Below, one piece after another: positions 1 through 7,003 of a stretch of DNA of 64,000 nt; positions within the stretch are counted from its first letter, which is position 1; the number at the start of each line of letters is the position of its first letter. The notes beneath the pieces were generated by a model, which ran no database searches, was not told the DNA's origin, and saw nothing but the letters and a program-made list of their open reading frames with translations. The translations under genes and the position numbers were made by a program. The stretch comes from Bradyrhizobium tropiciagri (lineage in GTDB: Bacteria; Pseudomonadota; Alphaproteobacteria; Rhizobiales; Xanthobacteraceae), in contig NZ_JAFCKH010000004.1 of the NCBI RefSeq assembly GCF_018130505.1, positions 1-64,000 of the forward strand, given 5' to 3'.

Positions 1-77
1 ACACCTACGAAGGCACCCACGACGTGCACGCGCTGATCCTAGGTCGCGCGATCACGGGCATCCAAGCGTTCTCCTGA
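1..77 (+). CDS. Acyl-CoA dehydrogenase C-terminus (glutaryl-CoA dehydrogenase type), partial
   Basis: Only the last 24 codons are in the window, read from base 3 to the TGA at 75-77. They end in YEGTHDVHALILGRAITGI followed by QAFS, the closing segment of acyl-CoA dehydrogenases and closest to glutaryl-CoA dehydrogenases; it includes the Glu-Gly-Thr stretch near the active site. The CoA-transferase gene starts 7 bases after the stop, so the two are probably co-transcribed. The product would oxidise and decarboxylate glutaryl-CoA to crotonyl-CoA. The subfamily is judged from the tail alone. Confidence 0.75.
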   Translation, partial: TYEGTHDVHALILGRAITGIQAFS

Positions 78-84
78 GGCGGTC

Positions 85-1311
85 ATGAAAGCTTGTCTGG
101 ACAGACTTCGCGTGCTCGATCTGAGCCGCATTCTCGCCGGCCCTTGGGCGACGCAGCTTTTGGCGGACCTCGGCGCCGAGGTGATCAAGATCGAGCGCCC
201 GGGCGAGGGCGACGACACGCGTGGCTGGGGACCGCCCTTCGTGGTCGGCAAGCACGAACACGACCTGTTCGCTGCCTACTACCTGGCTGCCAACCGCGGA
301 AAGAAGTCCGTCGCCATCGACTTCAGCAAACCGCAGGGGCGCGACCTTGTCTGCGAACTGGCGAAGTCCTGCGACGTCGTCGTCGAGAACTTCAAGGTCG
401 GCGGCCTCAAGCGTCTGCGCCTCGACTACGAAACGCTCTCGGCCCTGAACCCGCGGCTGATCTACTGCTCGATCTCCGGATTCGGACAGACCGGGCCCTA
501 CAAGGACAAGCCGGGCTACGACCTGCTCGTGCAGGCGATGGGCGGCCTGATGAGTATCACGGGCGCGCCCGACGGCGAACCGATGAAGGTCGGCGTTGCC
601 GTCGCCGACATCTTCACAGGCCTTTACGCTACGGTCGCCATCCTCGCCAGCCTCAACGAACGCCGGACCAGCGGGCTCGGCCAGCACATCGATCTCGCAC
701 TGCTCGACGTTCAGATCGCGACGCTCGCCAACGCCGGCATGAACTATCTAGCATCCGGTAAGAGGCCGCAGCGCCAGGGCAACGCCCACGCCAACATCGT
801 GCCCTACCAGGCCTTCGCGACGCGGGACGGGCATATCGTCGCTGCGGTGGGCAACGACGCGCAGTTCGCTCGGTTCGCCGCTATCCTCGGCGCGCCGGAG
901 CTCTCAACAGACCTTCGCTTCCAACGCAACGCCGATCGCGTCCGCAACCGCGCGGAATTGCTGCCGACCCTGACGGCGAAGATCCGGACTTGGAGCAAGG
1001 CCGAGCTGCTTCTCGCGCTCGAAAGCGAGAAGATTCCCGCCGGTCCGATCAACGAAATGCACGAAGTATTCGAGGATCCGCACGTGGTCGCGCGTGGCCT
1101 GGTCGTCGAACAGCTCCTGCACGATGGTGGATCCCCAGCGAAGCTGATCGGAAATCCGATCAGGTTCTCGCGAACGCCGATCGACTACGGGCGTGCACCC
1201 CCGCGTCTGGGTGCCGATACCTCCGAAGTGCTGCGCCGCGATCTTTCGAAATCTGACTCCGAGGTGGACCGGCTGGAAGCGCAGGGGATCGTCTCAAACA
1301 GCAAGGCCTAG
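85..1311 (+). CDS. CaiB/BaiF (family III) CoA-transferase, possibly glutarate-specific
   Basis: The 408-residue protein has the full length of class III CoA-transferases. The N-terminus (RVLDLSRILAGPWATQLLAD, residues 9-28) forms the usual CoA-binding start, followed by GAEVIKIERPGEGDDTR and a central GYDLLVQAMGGLMSITG. Asp175, in the VAVADIFTG segment, sits where the family has its catalytic aspartate. The ATG is preceded by GAGG. Lying directly after a glutaryl-CoA dehydrogenase tail, it may move CoA from succinyl-CoA to glutarate, the role of human SUGCT. That specificity is inferred from context; the family assignment is firm. Confidence 0.88.
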   Translation: MKACLDRLRVLDLSRILAGPWATQLLADLGAEVIKIERPGEGDDTRGWGPPFVVGKHEHDLFAAYYLAANRGKKSVAIDFSKPQGRDLVCELAKSCDVVVENFKVGGLKRLRLDYETLSALNPRLIYCSISGFGQTGPYKDKPGYDLLVQAMGGLMSITGAPDGEPMKVGVAVADIFTGLYATVAILASLNERRTSGLGQHIDLALLDVQIATLANAGMNYLASGKRPQRQGNAHANIVPYQAFATRDGHIVAAVGNDAQFARFAAILGAPELSTDLRFQRNADRVRNRAELLPTLTAKIRTWSKAELLLALESEKIPAGPINEMHEVFEDPHVVARGLVVEQLLHDGGSPAKLIGNPIRFSRTPIDYGRAPPRLGADTSEVLRRDLSKSDSEVDRLEAQGIVSNSKA

Positions 1312-1361
1312 GTCCGACGAAGAAGCGGACGGCGTAACGGTAGAAGAGAGGAAGCATAGCG

Positions 1362-2360
1362 ATGAACGGAATTTCACGACGTCACGCATTGGGCGCAATT
1401 GCGGGAGCGGTGGCGCTACCGGGCCTCGCGAGAGCGCAAGCCGCGAGCGATGTCAGGGTCATTATTCAATTCGGCGTCTCCTATCTGCCGCTGATGATGA
1501 TCGAGGAAGAGAAGTTGCTCGGCGCGGCCTTGGCCGAGCAGGGCGCCCCACGTGTCGAGGTCAAGCTGCAGCGGGTCAGCGGCTCGAACGCCGTGAACGA
1601 GGGTCTTTTGGCCGGAACGGCGGACATGGGTGTCATGGGATCACCATCCATTCTGATCCTCGCAGAGAAATCGCGCGGAGCCTTCAAGGGACTGGCGAGC
1701 TGCTCCTCGTTTCCGATGGTCCTTAACACGGTGCTCGATCGGGTGAAGACGATCGCCGACTTCCAATCACAGGACAGGATTGCTCTCCCGGCGACCACGT
1801 CTCCCCAGAACCTCTGTCTCCGTATGGCGGCGGAGAAGTCGCTGGGCGACGCCAAAAAGCTCGACGCGAATGTCGTGAACCTGCCGCATCCGGACGCGAT
1901 GGCTGCGATGCTCTCGGGCACCGAAGTTTCCGCGCACTTCACGAACGCGCCGTTCGCCCAGTTCGAGGCCGACGACAAGCGGGTGCACCGGGTGCTCAGT
2001 TCAGAGGAGGTGCTCGGCAAGGCGTCGACGTTCGTGCTGCTCGCCGCAAGCACCAAGTTCATCGAACAGAATCCGAAGGTTTCGGCGGCGATGGTCAAGG
2101 CCATGGACACGGCGATGCAGCGTATCAAGGCGGATCCCGCGAAGGCGGCGGCGCTCTACCTGAAGCAGGAGCCGTCCAAGTCGTTGAGCCCGGAATACGT
2201 TGAGAAGATCCTGCGCGACCCCGAGAACGTGTTCAGCGTCGCCCCAGGCGGCGTCATGGCCTACGCGGACTTCATGCAGCGCACCGGCCAGCTCAAGACG
2301 AAGCCGGCGAAGTGGCAAGACTCCTTCTTCCCGTTCATCCAGGAACGGCAGGGGTCCTGA
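1362..2360 (+). CDS. ABC transporter substrate-binding protein, NitT/TauT (SsuA/TauA) type
   Basis: This is a 332-residue periplasmic binding protein. The N-terminus has a twin-arginine-like signal (SRRHALGAIAGAVALPGLA) with likely cleavage after ARAQA. The body follows the NMT1/TauA fold: an early hydrophobic strand, then GLLAGTADMGVMGSPSILI where the family recognises its ligand. It is followed without a gap by the ATPase and permease genes, giving a complete importer. Family members bind nitrate, sulfonates, thiamine precursors or aromatic and dicarboxylic acids. The upstream CoA-transferase and dehydrogenase suggest an organic acid, but the ligand cannot be read from sequence. Confidence 0.85.
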   Translation: MNGISRRHALGAIAGAVALPGLARAQAASDVRVIIQFGVSYLPLMMIEEEKLLGAALAEQGAPRVEVKLQRVSGSNAVNEGLLAGTADMGVMGSPSILILAEKSRGAFKGLASCSSFPMVLNTVLDRVKTIADFQSQDRIALPATTSPQNLCLRMAAEKSLGDAKKLDANVVNLPHPDAMAAMLSGTEVSAHFTNAPFAQFEADDKRVHRVLSSEEVLGKASTFVLLAASTKFIEQNPKVSAAMVKAMDTAMQRIKADPAKAAALYLKQEPSKSLSPEYVEKILRDPENVFSVAPGGVMAYADFMQRTGQLKTKPAKWQDSFFPFIQERQGS

Positions 2361-2361
2361 G

Positions 2362-3192
2362 ATGAACATGATCAACCAACCCCAGATCAAGCAAGCCTAC
2401 ACGGCGACTGACACGAAGCCGGTGTTGAGCCTTAAGAACGTGACGCTGCGCTACCGGACCGATGCGAGCATCGTGACCGCGGCCTACGACGTCAGTTTCG
2501 ACGTGTACCGGGGTGACCGGTTCATCCTTCTCGGCGCCTCTGGATGCGGGAAGTCCTCGCTGCTAAAGGCGGTCGGCGGCTTTTTGGCGCCGGTTGCCGG
2601 CGAGATCAGGCTCGACGGCAAGATCATCGACGCGCCGGGTCCTGACCGCATGATGGTCTTCCAGGAATTCGACCAGTTGCTGCCCTGGAAGACGATACTG
2701 GAGAACGTCGCCTATCCGATGCAGAAGGCTAAGCGATGGTCCGCGGCCGAGGTCCGCGACCGCGCAAGGGTGTTCACTGCGAAGGTCGGCCTCGAGAAAT
2801 TTGGCGACGCCTATCCGCATACGCTCTCGGGCGGCATGAAGCAGCGGGTTGCCATCGCACGCGCCATGGCGATGGAACCGAAGATCCTTCTCATGGATGA
2901 GCCGTTCGCCGCGCTCGACGCGCTTACCCGCCGGAAGATGCAGGACGACCTGCTCGAGCTCTGGAGCGGAACCCACTCCACCATCCTCTTCGTCACGCAC
3001 TCTATCGAGGAGGCGGTGATCGTGGGCTCGCGCATCCTGGTTCTGACGCCGCATCCGGGACAGGTCCGCGCGGAGATCAATTCCCATCAGTTCGCCTTCT
3101 CCGACATGGGGAGCACGGAGTTCGGAGGTCTCTGCGGCCGCATCCATCACATGCTTTTCACGCCGTGTCCGCGGCATCCGAAAGGGCACTGA
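2362..3192 (+). CDS. ABC transporter ATP-binding protein, NitT/TauT type
   Basis: This 276-residue ATPase belongs to the adjacent importer. Walker A is GASGCGKSS, the Q-loop lies in VFQEFDQLLPW, the signature is LSGGMKQR, Walker B is ILLMDEPFAALD, and the switch histidine is in FVTHSIEEAV. These match the SsuB/TauB/NrtD branch. I start at ATG 2362, one base after the stop of the binding-protein gene; a longer in-frame extension overlaps that gene and reads as non-coding. The permease gene begins one base after this stop, so translation is probably coupled. Confidence 0.9.
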   Translation: MNMINQPQIKQAYTATDTKPVLSLKNVTLRYRTDASIVTAAYDVSFDVYRGDRFILLGASGCGKSSLLKAVGGFLAPVAGEIRLDGKIIDAPGPDRMMVFQEFDQLLPWKTILENVAYPMQKAKRWSAAEVRDRARVFTAKVGLEKFGDAYPHTLSGGMKQRVAIARAMAMEPKILLMDEPFAALDALTRRKMQDDLLELWSGTHSTILFVTHSIEEAVIVGSRILVLTPHPGQVRAEINSHQFAFSDMGSTEFGGLCGRIHHMLFTPCPRHPKGH

Positions 3193-3193
3193 C

Positions 3194-4093
3194 ATGACCG
3201 TCATCGAACAGACCACTGGCCTGCCGCTGGCCCTTCCGCCGGTCCGCGGCGAATTCGAACTGCCGAGTGTGATCGAACCGTCAGCCGACGTCGAGCGTCC
3301 GCTTCCGCTCCACGAACGGATCCTGCAGAGCACGGTCTTCCGTCGCCTTGTCGTCGTCGCCGTCCTCGCAGCAGTCTGGGAGGGATACGCGACCTGGCTC
3401 GACAATCCGCTCATGATGCCGCGCCTCTCAGACGTCGTGGTGGCGCTCGTCTCCTCGCTAGTGTCGGGCGGCCTGTTCGCGCGCATCTTGATGACGATGA
3501 AGGTGCTGGTGATCGGATATGCCGTCGGCATTGCGGCCGCCGCAGCGATCACGATCCTGGCTTCGACCACCCGCTTTGGAAGCGATGTACTATCGACGCT
3601 GACATCGATGTTCAATCCTCTACCGGCTGTCGCGCTGCTGCCGCTCGCTTTGCTGTGGTTCGGGCTGGGCATGGGAAGTCTGGTCTTCGTGATCGTCAAC
3701 TCCGTGCTATGGGCCGTCGCCCTCAGCACGCATACCGGATTCCAGTCCGTGAGCGAGACGCTGCGCATGGCGGGCCGGTGCTTTGGCCTGAAAGGGCTTT
3801 CCCTCGTCGCTGAAATACTCATTCCTGCCGCTCTGCCGTCTATTCTGGCCGGCTTGAAAATCGGCTGGGCTTTCGCCTGGCGGACCCTGATCGCCGCCGA
3901 GCTTGTCTTCGGAGTGAGCTCGGGGCAGGGCGGTCTTGGTTGGTTCATCTACGAAAACCGCAACAATCTTGAGACAGCCAACGTCTTCGCCGGATTGCTG
4001 TGTGTGATCCTCATCGGTCTCTTCGTCGAAAGCGTCATTTTCCGCACGATCGAACGCCGGACCGTGAGGCGCTGGGGAATGCAGAAGTTCTAA
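3194..4093 (+). CDS. ABC transporter permease, NitT/TauT type
   Basis: The 299-residue inner-membrane protein has about six hydrophobic segments and the cytoplasmic EAA loop of SsuC/TauC permeases, visible as AGRCFGLKGLSLVAEILIPA leading into LPSILAGLKIGWAFAWR. The first 45 residues are a proline-rich cytoplasmic tail before the first helix. It follows the ATPase gene by one base and completes the transporter encoded from 1362. The thioredoxin reductase gene starts 18 bases downstream and may belong to the same transcript. Confidence 0.9.
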   Translation: MTVIEQTTGLPLALPPVRGEFELPSVIEPSADVERPLPLHERILQSTVFRRLVVVAVLAAVWEGYATWLDNPLMMPRLSDVVVALVSSLVSGGLFARILMTMKVLVIGYAVGIAAAAAITILASTTRFGSDVLSTLTSMFNPLPAVALLPLALLWFGLGMGSLVFVIVNSVLWAVALSTHTGFQSVSETLRMAGRCFGLKGLSLVAEILIPAALPSILAGLKIGWAFAWRTLIAAELVFGVSSGQGGLGWFIYENRNNLETANVFAGLLCVILIGLFVESVIFRTIERRTVRRWGMQKF

Positions 4094-4111
4094 TCGGACA
4101 AGGACGACGAT

Positions 4112-5098
4112 ATGGCTCACGAGCATAAGACTGATGTCATCATCCTAGGCGCAGGTCCGGCCGGCTACACAGCCGCGATCTACGCGGCTCGCGCGAGCCG
4201 TAAACCAATCCTGATCACGGGCATGCAGCCGGGCGGACAACTGGTCACGACGACCGACGTTGAGAACTATCCCGGCTTCGCAAACGTCATCCAGGGGCCG
4301 TGGCTGGTCGAGCAGATGCAGGCGCAGGCCGAGCACATGGGCACGCGGGTGATCTACGACCATATCGTGGAGATCGTGACGGACGCCCGACCATTCCGCC
4401 TGATAGGCGATAGCGGCGACCACTATCTTTGCGACGCCTTGATATACGCCACCGGTGCCCAGGCCAAGTGGCTCGGAATCTCCTCCGAAGAGGTATTCCG
4501 GGGTTTCGGCGTGTCGGCATGCGCTACTTGCGACGGTTTCTTCTTCCGTGACAAGCGCGTCGCTGTCGTCGGAGGTGGCAATACGGCCGTCGAGGAAGCG
4601 CTGTATCTCGCCAACATCGCCAGTTCAGTCACGCTGGTCCACAGACGCGACACGCTTCGCGCGGAGCGCGTGCTGCAGGAACGTCTGTTTGCGCATCCCA
4701 AGATCGAGGTCCGCTGGGACAGCGAGGTGGACTCCTTCGTTGGGAGGAACGATCCTGCGAAGATCGAGGCGATTGCCTTGAAGAACCGCTTGACGGGAAC
4801 CATCGAGCGACTTGCCCTCGACGGTGTCTTCGTCGCCATTGGGCATGCTCCGGCGAGTGCGCTGTTGGAGGGCAAGGTCGAATTGCACGCCGACGGGTAC
4901 ATCAAGGTGCAGCCGGGCACGACGACGACGAGCGTGCCCGGGCTGTTCGCGGCAGGTGATGTCGCGGACGGCGTGTACCGCCAGGCCGTCACCGCGGCGG
5001 GATTGGGCTGCATGGCCGCGCTCGAGGCCGATCGCTATCTGACGGTCCACGCGGTTCCGGATTTTGCAACCTCCCGACAGGAGGCAAACGTCGCCTGA
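4112..5098 (+). CDS. trxB: Thioredoxin reductase (NADPH)
   Basis: The 328-residue flavoprotein has every landmark of low-molecular-weight thioredoxin reductase. FAD binding is at GAGPAGYTAAIYAARAS (residues 13-29), the redox pair is Cys137-Ala-Thr-Cys140 followed by DGFFF, NADPH binding is at VVGGGNTAVEEALYLA, and the closing FAD motif is GLFAAGDVADGVYRQAVTAA. It transfers electrons from NADPH to thioredoxin. Its place behind a transporter and acid-activation operon is unusual for a housekeeping gene, so it may be a second, locus-specific copy. Whether the organism has another trxB cannot be seen here. Confidence 0.92.
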   Translation: MAHEHKTDVIILGAGPAGYTAAIYAARASRKPILITGMQPGGQLVTTTDVENYPGFANVIQGPWLVEQMQAQAEHMGTRVIYDHIVEIVTDARPFRLIGDSGDHYLCDALIYATGAQAKWLGISSEEVFRGFGVSACATCDGFFFRDKRVAVVGGGNTAVEEALYLANIASSVTLVHRRDTLRAERVLQERLFAHPKIEVRWDSEVDSFVGRNDPAKIEAIALKNRLTGTIERLALDGVFVAIGHAPASALLEGKVELHADGYIKVQPGTTTTSVPGLFAAGDVADGVYRQAVTAAGLGCMAALEADRYLTVHAVPDFATSRQEANVA

Positions 5099-5538
5099 GG
5101 AGGCCGACGCTCATTGCACAGGCTCGCTACTTGGATTTCCGGAGCCCAGTTGCTGACCAAACATCGATCTTCGCCAGCTTCTCCCTCGCCGAGCTTGCAT
5201 TATACGAGGATCAAGACCGCCATCGTGGACTCGATCGACATTAGGACCGACGACGATTGACGGTATCGCAAGGAAAGCAGCGAGGGCGGCGCTGGTCGTT
5301 GCGTGTAAGCGCGCGCGCGCTTTATCGATTGATCTCGATAGTTAGGGAAGGCGCCATTTCATAATGCCACGGAAATTTTACTGTGAATTCAAGACCGAAA
5401 AGTTAGGACGGCCGTACCGTCGGGATTTGTCCGTCAGCATTGAGGCATTGTGCTTGCAAATCAATGCGATGGTGCTCTCCTAAATGATTGAGTGGGAGTA
5501 GGGCGTCGCCGCGTCACTGCGGTCCGATGTTCGGATAT
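5099..5538. other. Intergenic region without a recognisable gene (440 bp)
   Basis: The stretch lies between the convergent trxB and TetR genes. I see no open frame with family features and no tRNA-like fold. There is an alternating GC tract near 5311-5320 and several AT-richer patches around 5330-5400. The base composition is lower in GC than the flanking genes, which fits a decayed or non-coding spacer. Confidence 0.5.
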
Positions 5539-6102
5539 CTACGCCGGCAGAAGACCCGCGGCGCGATAGTTGTCGATCATCGAGTCGTAGAGCGAGACAT
5601 CTGAACGGCTCCTGGCGATGAGCTGCGCGCCGGCGACGGCGGCGAAGATGGCGCGGGCCCGCTGTTCGCTCTTTCTCGAATTGACCAGGCCCGCGGCCAC
5701 CAACAGCCTGCTCAGCCACGCCACGTTGACGTCGGCAAAGCTCTGGACCTCCTTCTTCACCGCGTCCGGCAGGTCGTCGACTTCCGCGGACATGATGCTG
5801 CAGAGGCACATGCGATTGTTGCTCTCGAGCGCCTTGCGAAACACATCGGGATATCGACGCAGGCAGCGGACAGGATCCGTCGTTTCAGCCAGCATCGACT
5901 CGAGCTGGGCGGCGGTGTCCTCCCAGTAGCGCCGCGCGACGGCGACCCCGAGATCGGCCTTGCTCGGGAAATGGTGATAGATGCTGGCGGCCTTGATCCC
6001 GACTTCGTCGGCGAGATCGCGGAAATTCAGGCCGCCATAGCCGCGCGCCTGCGCGGTCCGCTTCGCTGCCGCCAGGATGGCCTCCCGAGAGCTTGAACTC
6101 AC
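5539..6102 (-). CDS. TetR/AcrR family transcriptional regulator
   Basis: This is a 187-residue repressor. The N-terminal helix-turn-helix reads FRDLADEVGIKAASIYHHFP (residues 27-46), very close to the TetR consensus ending in YHHF-SK. The C-terminal half is the variable ligand and dimer domain. The start is GTG at 6102. It is transcribed away from a GST gene, with two matching inverted repeats in the 104-bp gap, so it most likely represses itself and the GST and is released by an electrophilic or toxic ligand. The ligand is unknown. Confidence 0.9.
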   Translation of the reverse strand: MSSSSREAILAAAKRTAQARGYGGLNFRDLADEVGIKAASIYHHFPSKADLGVAVARRYWEDTAAQLESMLAETTDPVRCLRRYPDVFRKALESNNRMCLCSIMSAEVDDLPDAVKKEVQSFADVNVAWLSRLLVAAGLVNSRKSEQRARAIFAAVAGAQLIARSRSDVSLYDSMIDNYRAAGLLPA

Positions 6103-6126
6103 TTCATCGGCTCACTGCTTCGTTAT

Positions 6127-6144
6127 CTACCAAGTGATAGATAG
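6127..6144. promoter_or_regulatory. Probable TetR operator, site 1
   Basis: CTACCAAGTGATAGATAG is an imperfect 18-bp inverted repeat (arms CTACC and GATAG, 8-bp spacer). It lies 24 bp upstream of the TetR start codon and is a near copy of site 2. Repressors of this family bind such 15-20 bp palindromes; that this regulator binds here is inferred from position and repetition. Confidence 0.65.
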
Positions 6145-6177
6145 GCGTTGACCGGCCGGAGGTAAAGGCTCCATAAC

Positions 6178-6195
6178 CTACCAAGTGACAGGTAG
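6178..6195. promoter_or_regulatory. Probable TetR operator, site 2
   Basis: CTACCAAGTGACAGGTAG has perfect 5-bp arms (CTACC/GGTAG) around an 8-bp spacer. It differs from site 1 at 2 of 18 positions. It ends 11 bp before the GST start codon and just before its ribosome-binding site AAAGGAG, so an occupied site would block transcription of the GST gene. Confidence 0.7.
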
Positions 6196-6206
6196 ACAAA
6201 GGAGTC

Positions 6207-6863
6207 ATGATGAAGATTCACGATTGGCCGACTGGCCCCTATCCGGCCCGCGTTCGCATCGCACTGGCCGAGAAGAACCTGCGGTCGCACGTGGAGTTCG
6301 TATTGGTCGATCTCTACAAGGGCGAGCACAAGAAGCCCGAATTCCTCGCCAAGAACTACTCGGGCACCCTGCCGGTGCTCGAACTGGAGGACGGGACCTT
6401 CATTGGCGAGTGCACGGCGATTACCGAGTACCTTGACGCGCTCGATGGCGCGCCGACGTTGACCGGCAGGACGCCGCGCGAAAAGGGCGTGATCCACATG
6501 ATGAGCAAGCGCGCCGAGCTGGAGCTGCTCGACGCCATCAGTGTCTATTTCCACCACGCCACGCCGGGTCTTGGGCCCCGCGTCGAGATCTATCAGAACC
6601 CTGAATGGGGATTCCGTCAGCGCGACAAAGCCGTCAGGGGGATGCACTATTTTGATGGCACCCTGAAAAAGCAGCCATTCGTCGCCGGCGAGGCGTTCAC
6701 GATGGCTGATATCACCCTTATTGGCGGCTTGATCTTCGCCGGACTCGTGGACGTGCCGGTGCCGGTGGAATGCGAGGCTCTTTTGGCCTGGTATGCTCGG
6801 ATGCAGGAGCGTCCCAGCGTCAAGAACCGGATAACGATGTCCGAGCCGATCGAGGCATCTTGA
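6207..6863 (+). CDS. Glutathione S-transferase
   Basis: The 218-residue protein has an N-terminal thioredoxin-fold domain (MKIHDWPTGPYPARVRIALA) with the cis-proline region GTLPVLELEDGTFIGECTAI, which binds the glutathione gamma-glutamyl group. A helical C-terminal domain carries the family N-capping motif near FTMADITLIGGL. A strong AAAGGAG precedes the ATG. It would conjugate glutathione to electrophiles or reduce a disulfide or peroxide. The divergent TetR gene and paired operators indicate inducible control. Confidence 0.9.
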   Translation: MMKIHDWPTGPYPARVRIALAEKNLRSHVEFVLVDLYKGEHKKPEFLAKNYSGTLPVLELEDGTFIGECTAITEYLDALDGAPTLTGRTPREKGVIHMMSKRAELELLDAISVYFHHATPGLGPRVEIYQNPEWGFRQRDKAVRGMHYFDGTLKKQPFVAGEAFTMADITLIGGLIFAGLVDVPVPVECEALLAWYARMQERPSVKNRITMSEPIEAS

Positions 6864-6880
6864 TCGAAATCGCAGCAGGC

Positions 6881-6969
6881 GTAGCCCGGATGAGCGAAGC
6901 GATATCCGGGACCCGCCCGTCCGCGCACCGCAACTGGCCCCGCATGTCCCTCTGCTCATGCAGTCTACG
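6881..6969. repeat. Dispersed palindromic repeat (GTAGCCCGGATGAGCG type)
   Basis: The element starts GTAGCCCGGATGAGCGAAGC and ends near GCTCATGCAGTCTACGC. Its ends are imperfect inverted copies of each other. The same element occurs twice near 14.35 and 14.52 kb. It sits between the convergent GST and repeat-protein genes. Such sequences are common between Bradyrhizobium genes and can fold as RNA hairpins. Confidence 0.75.
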
Positions 6970-7003
6970 CCACCGGCCTCGCTCACATGGCTTCGGAAAT
7001 TCG

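Noticed and set aside
2563-3948. A 461-codon open frame antisense to the ABC transporter genes
   Set aside because: It spans two real genes on the other strand and has no recognisable domain.
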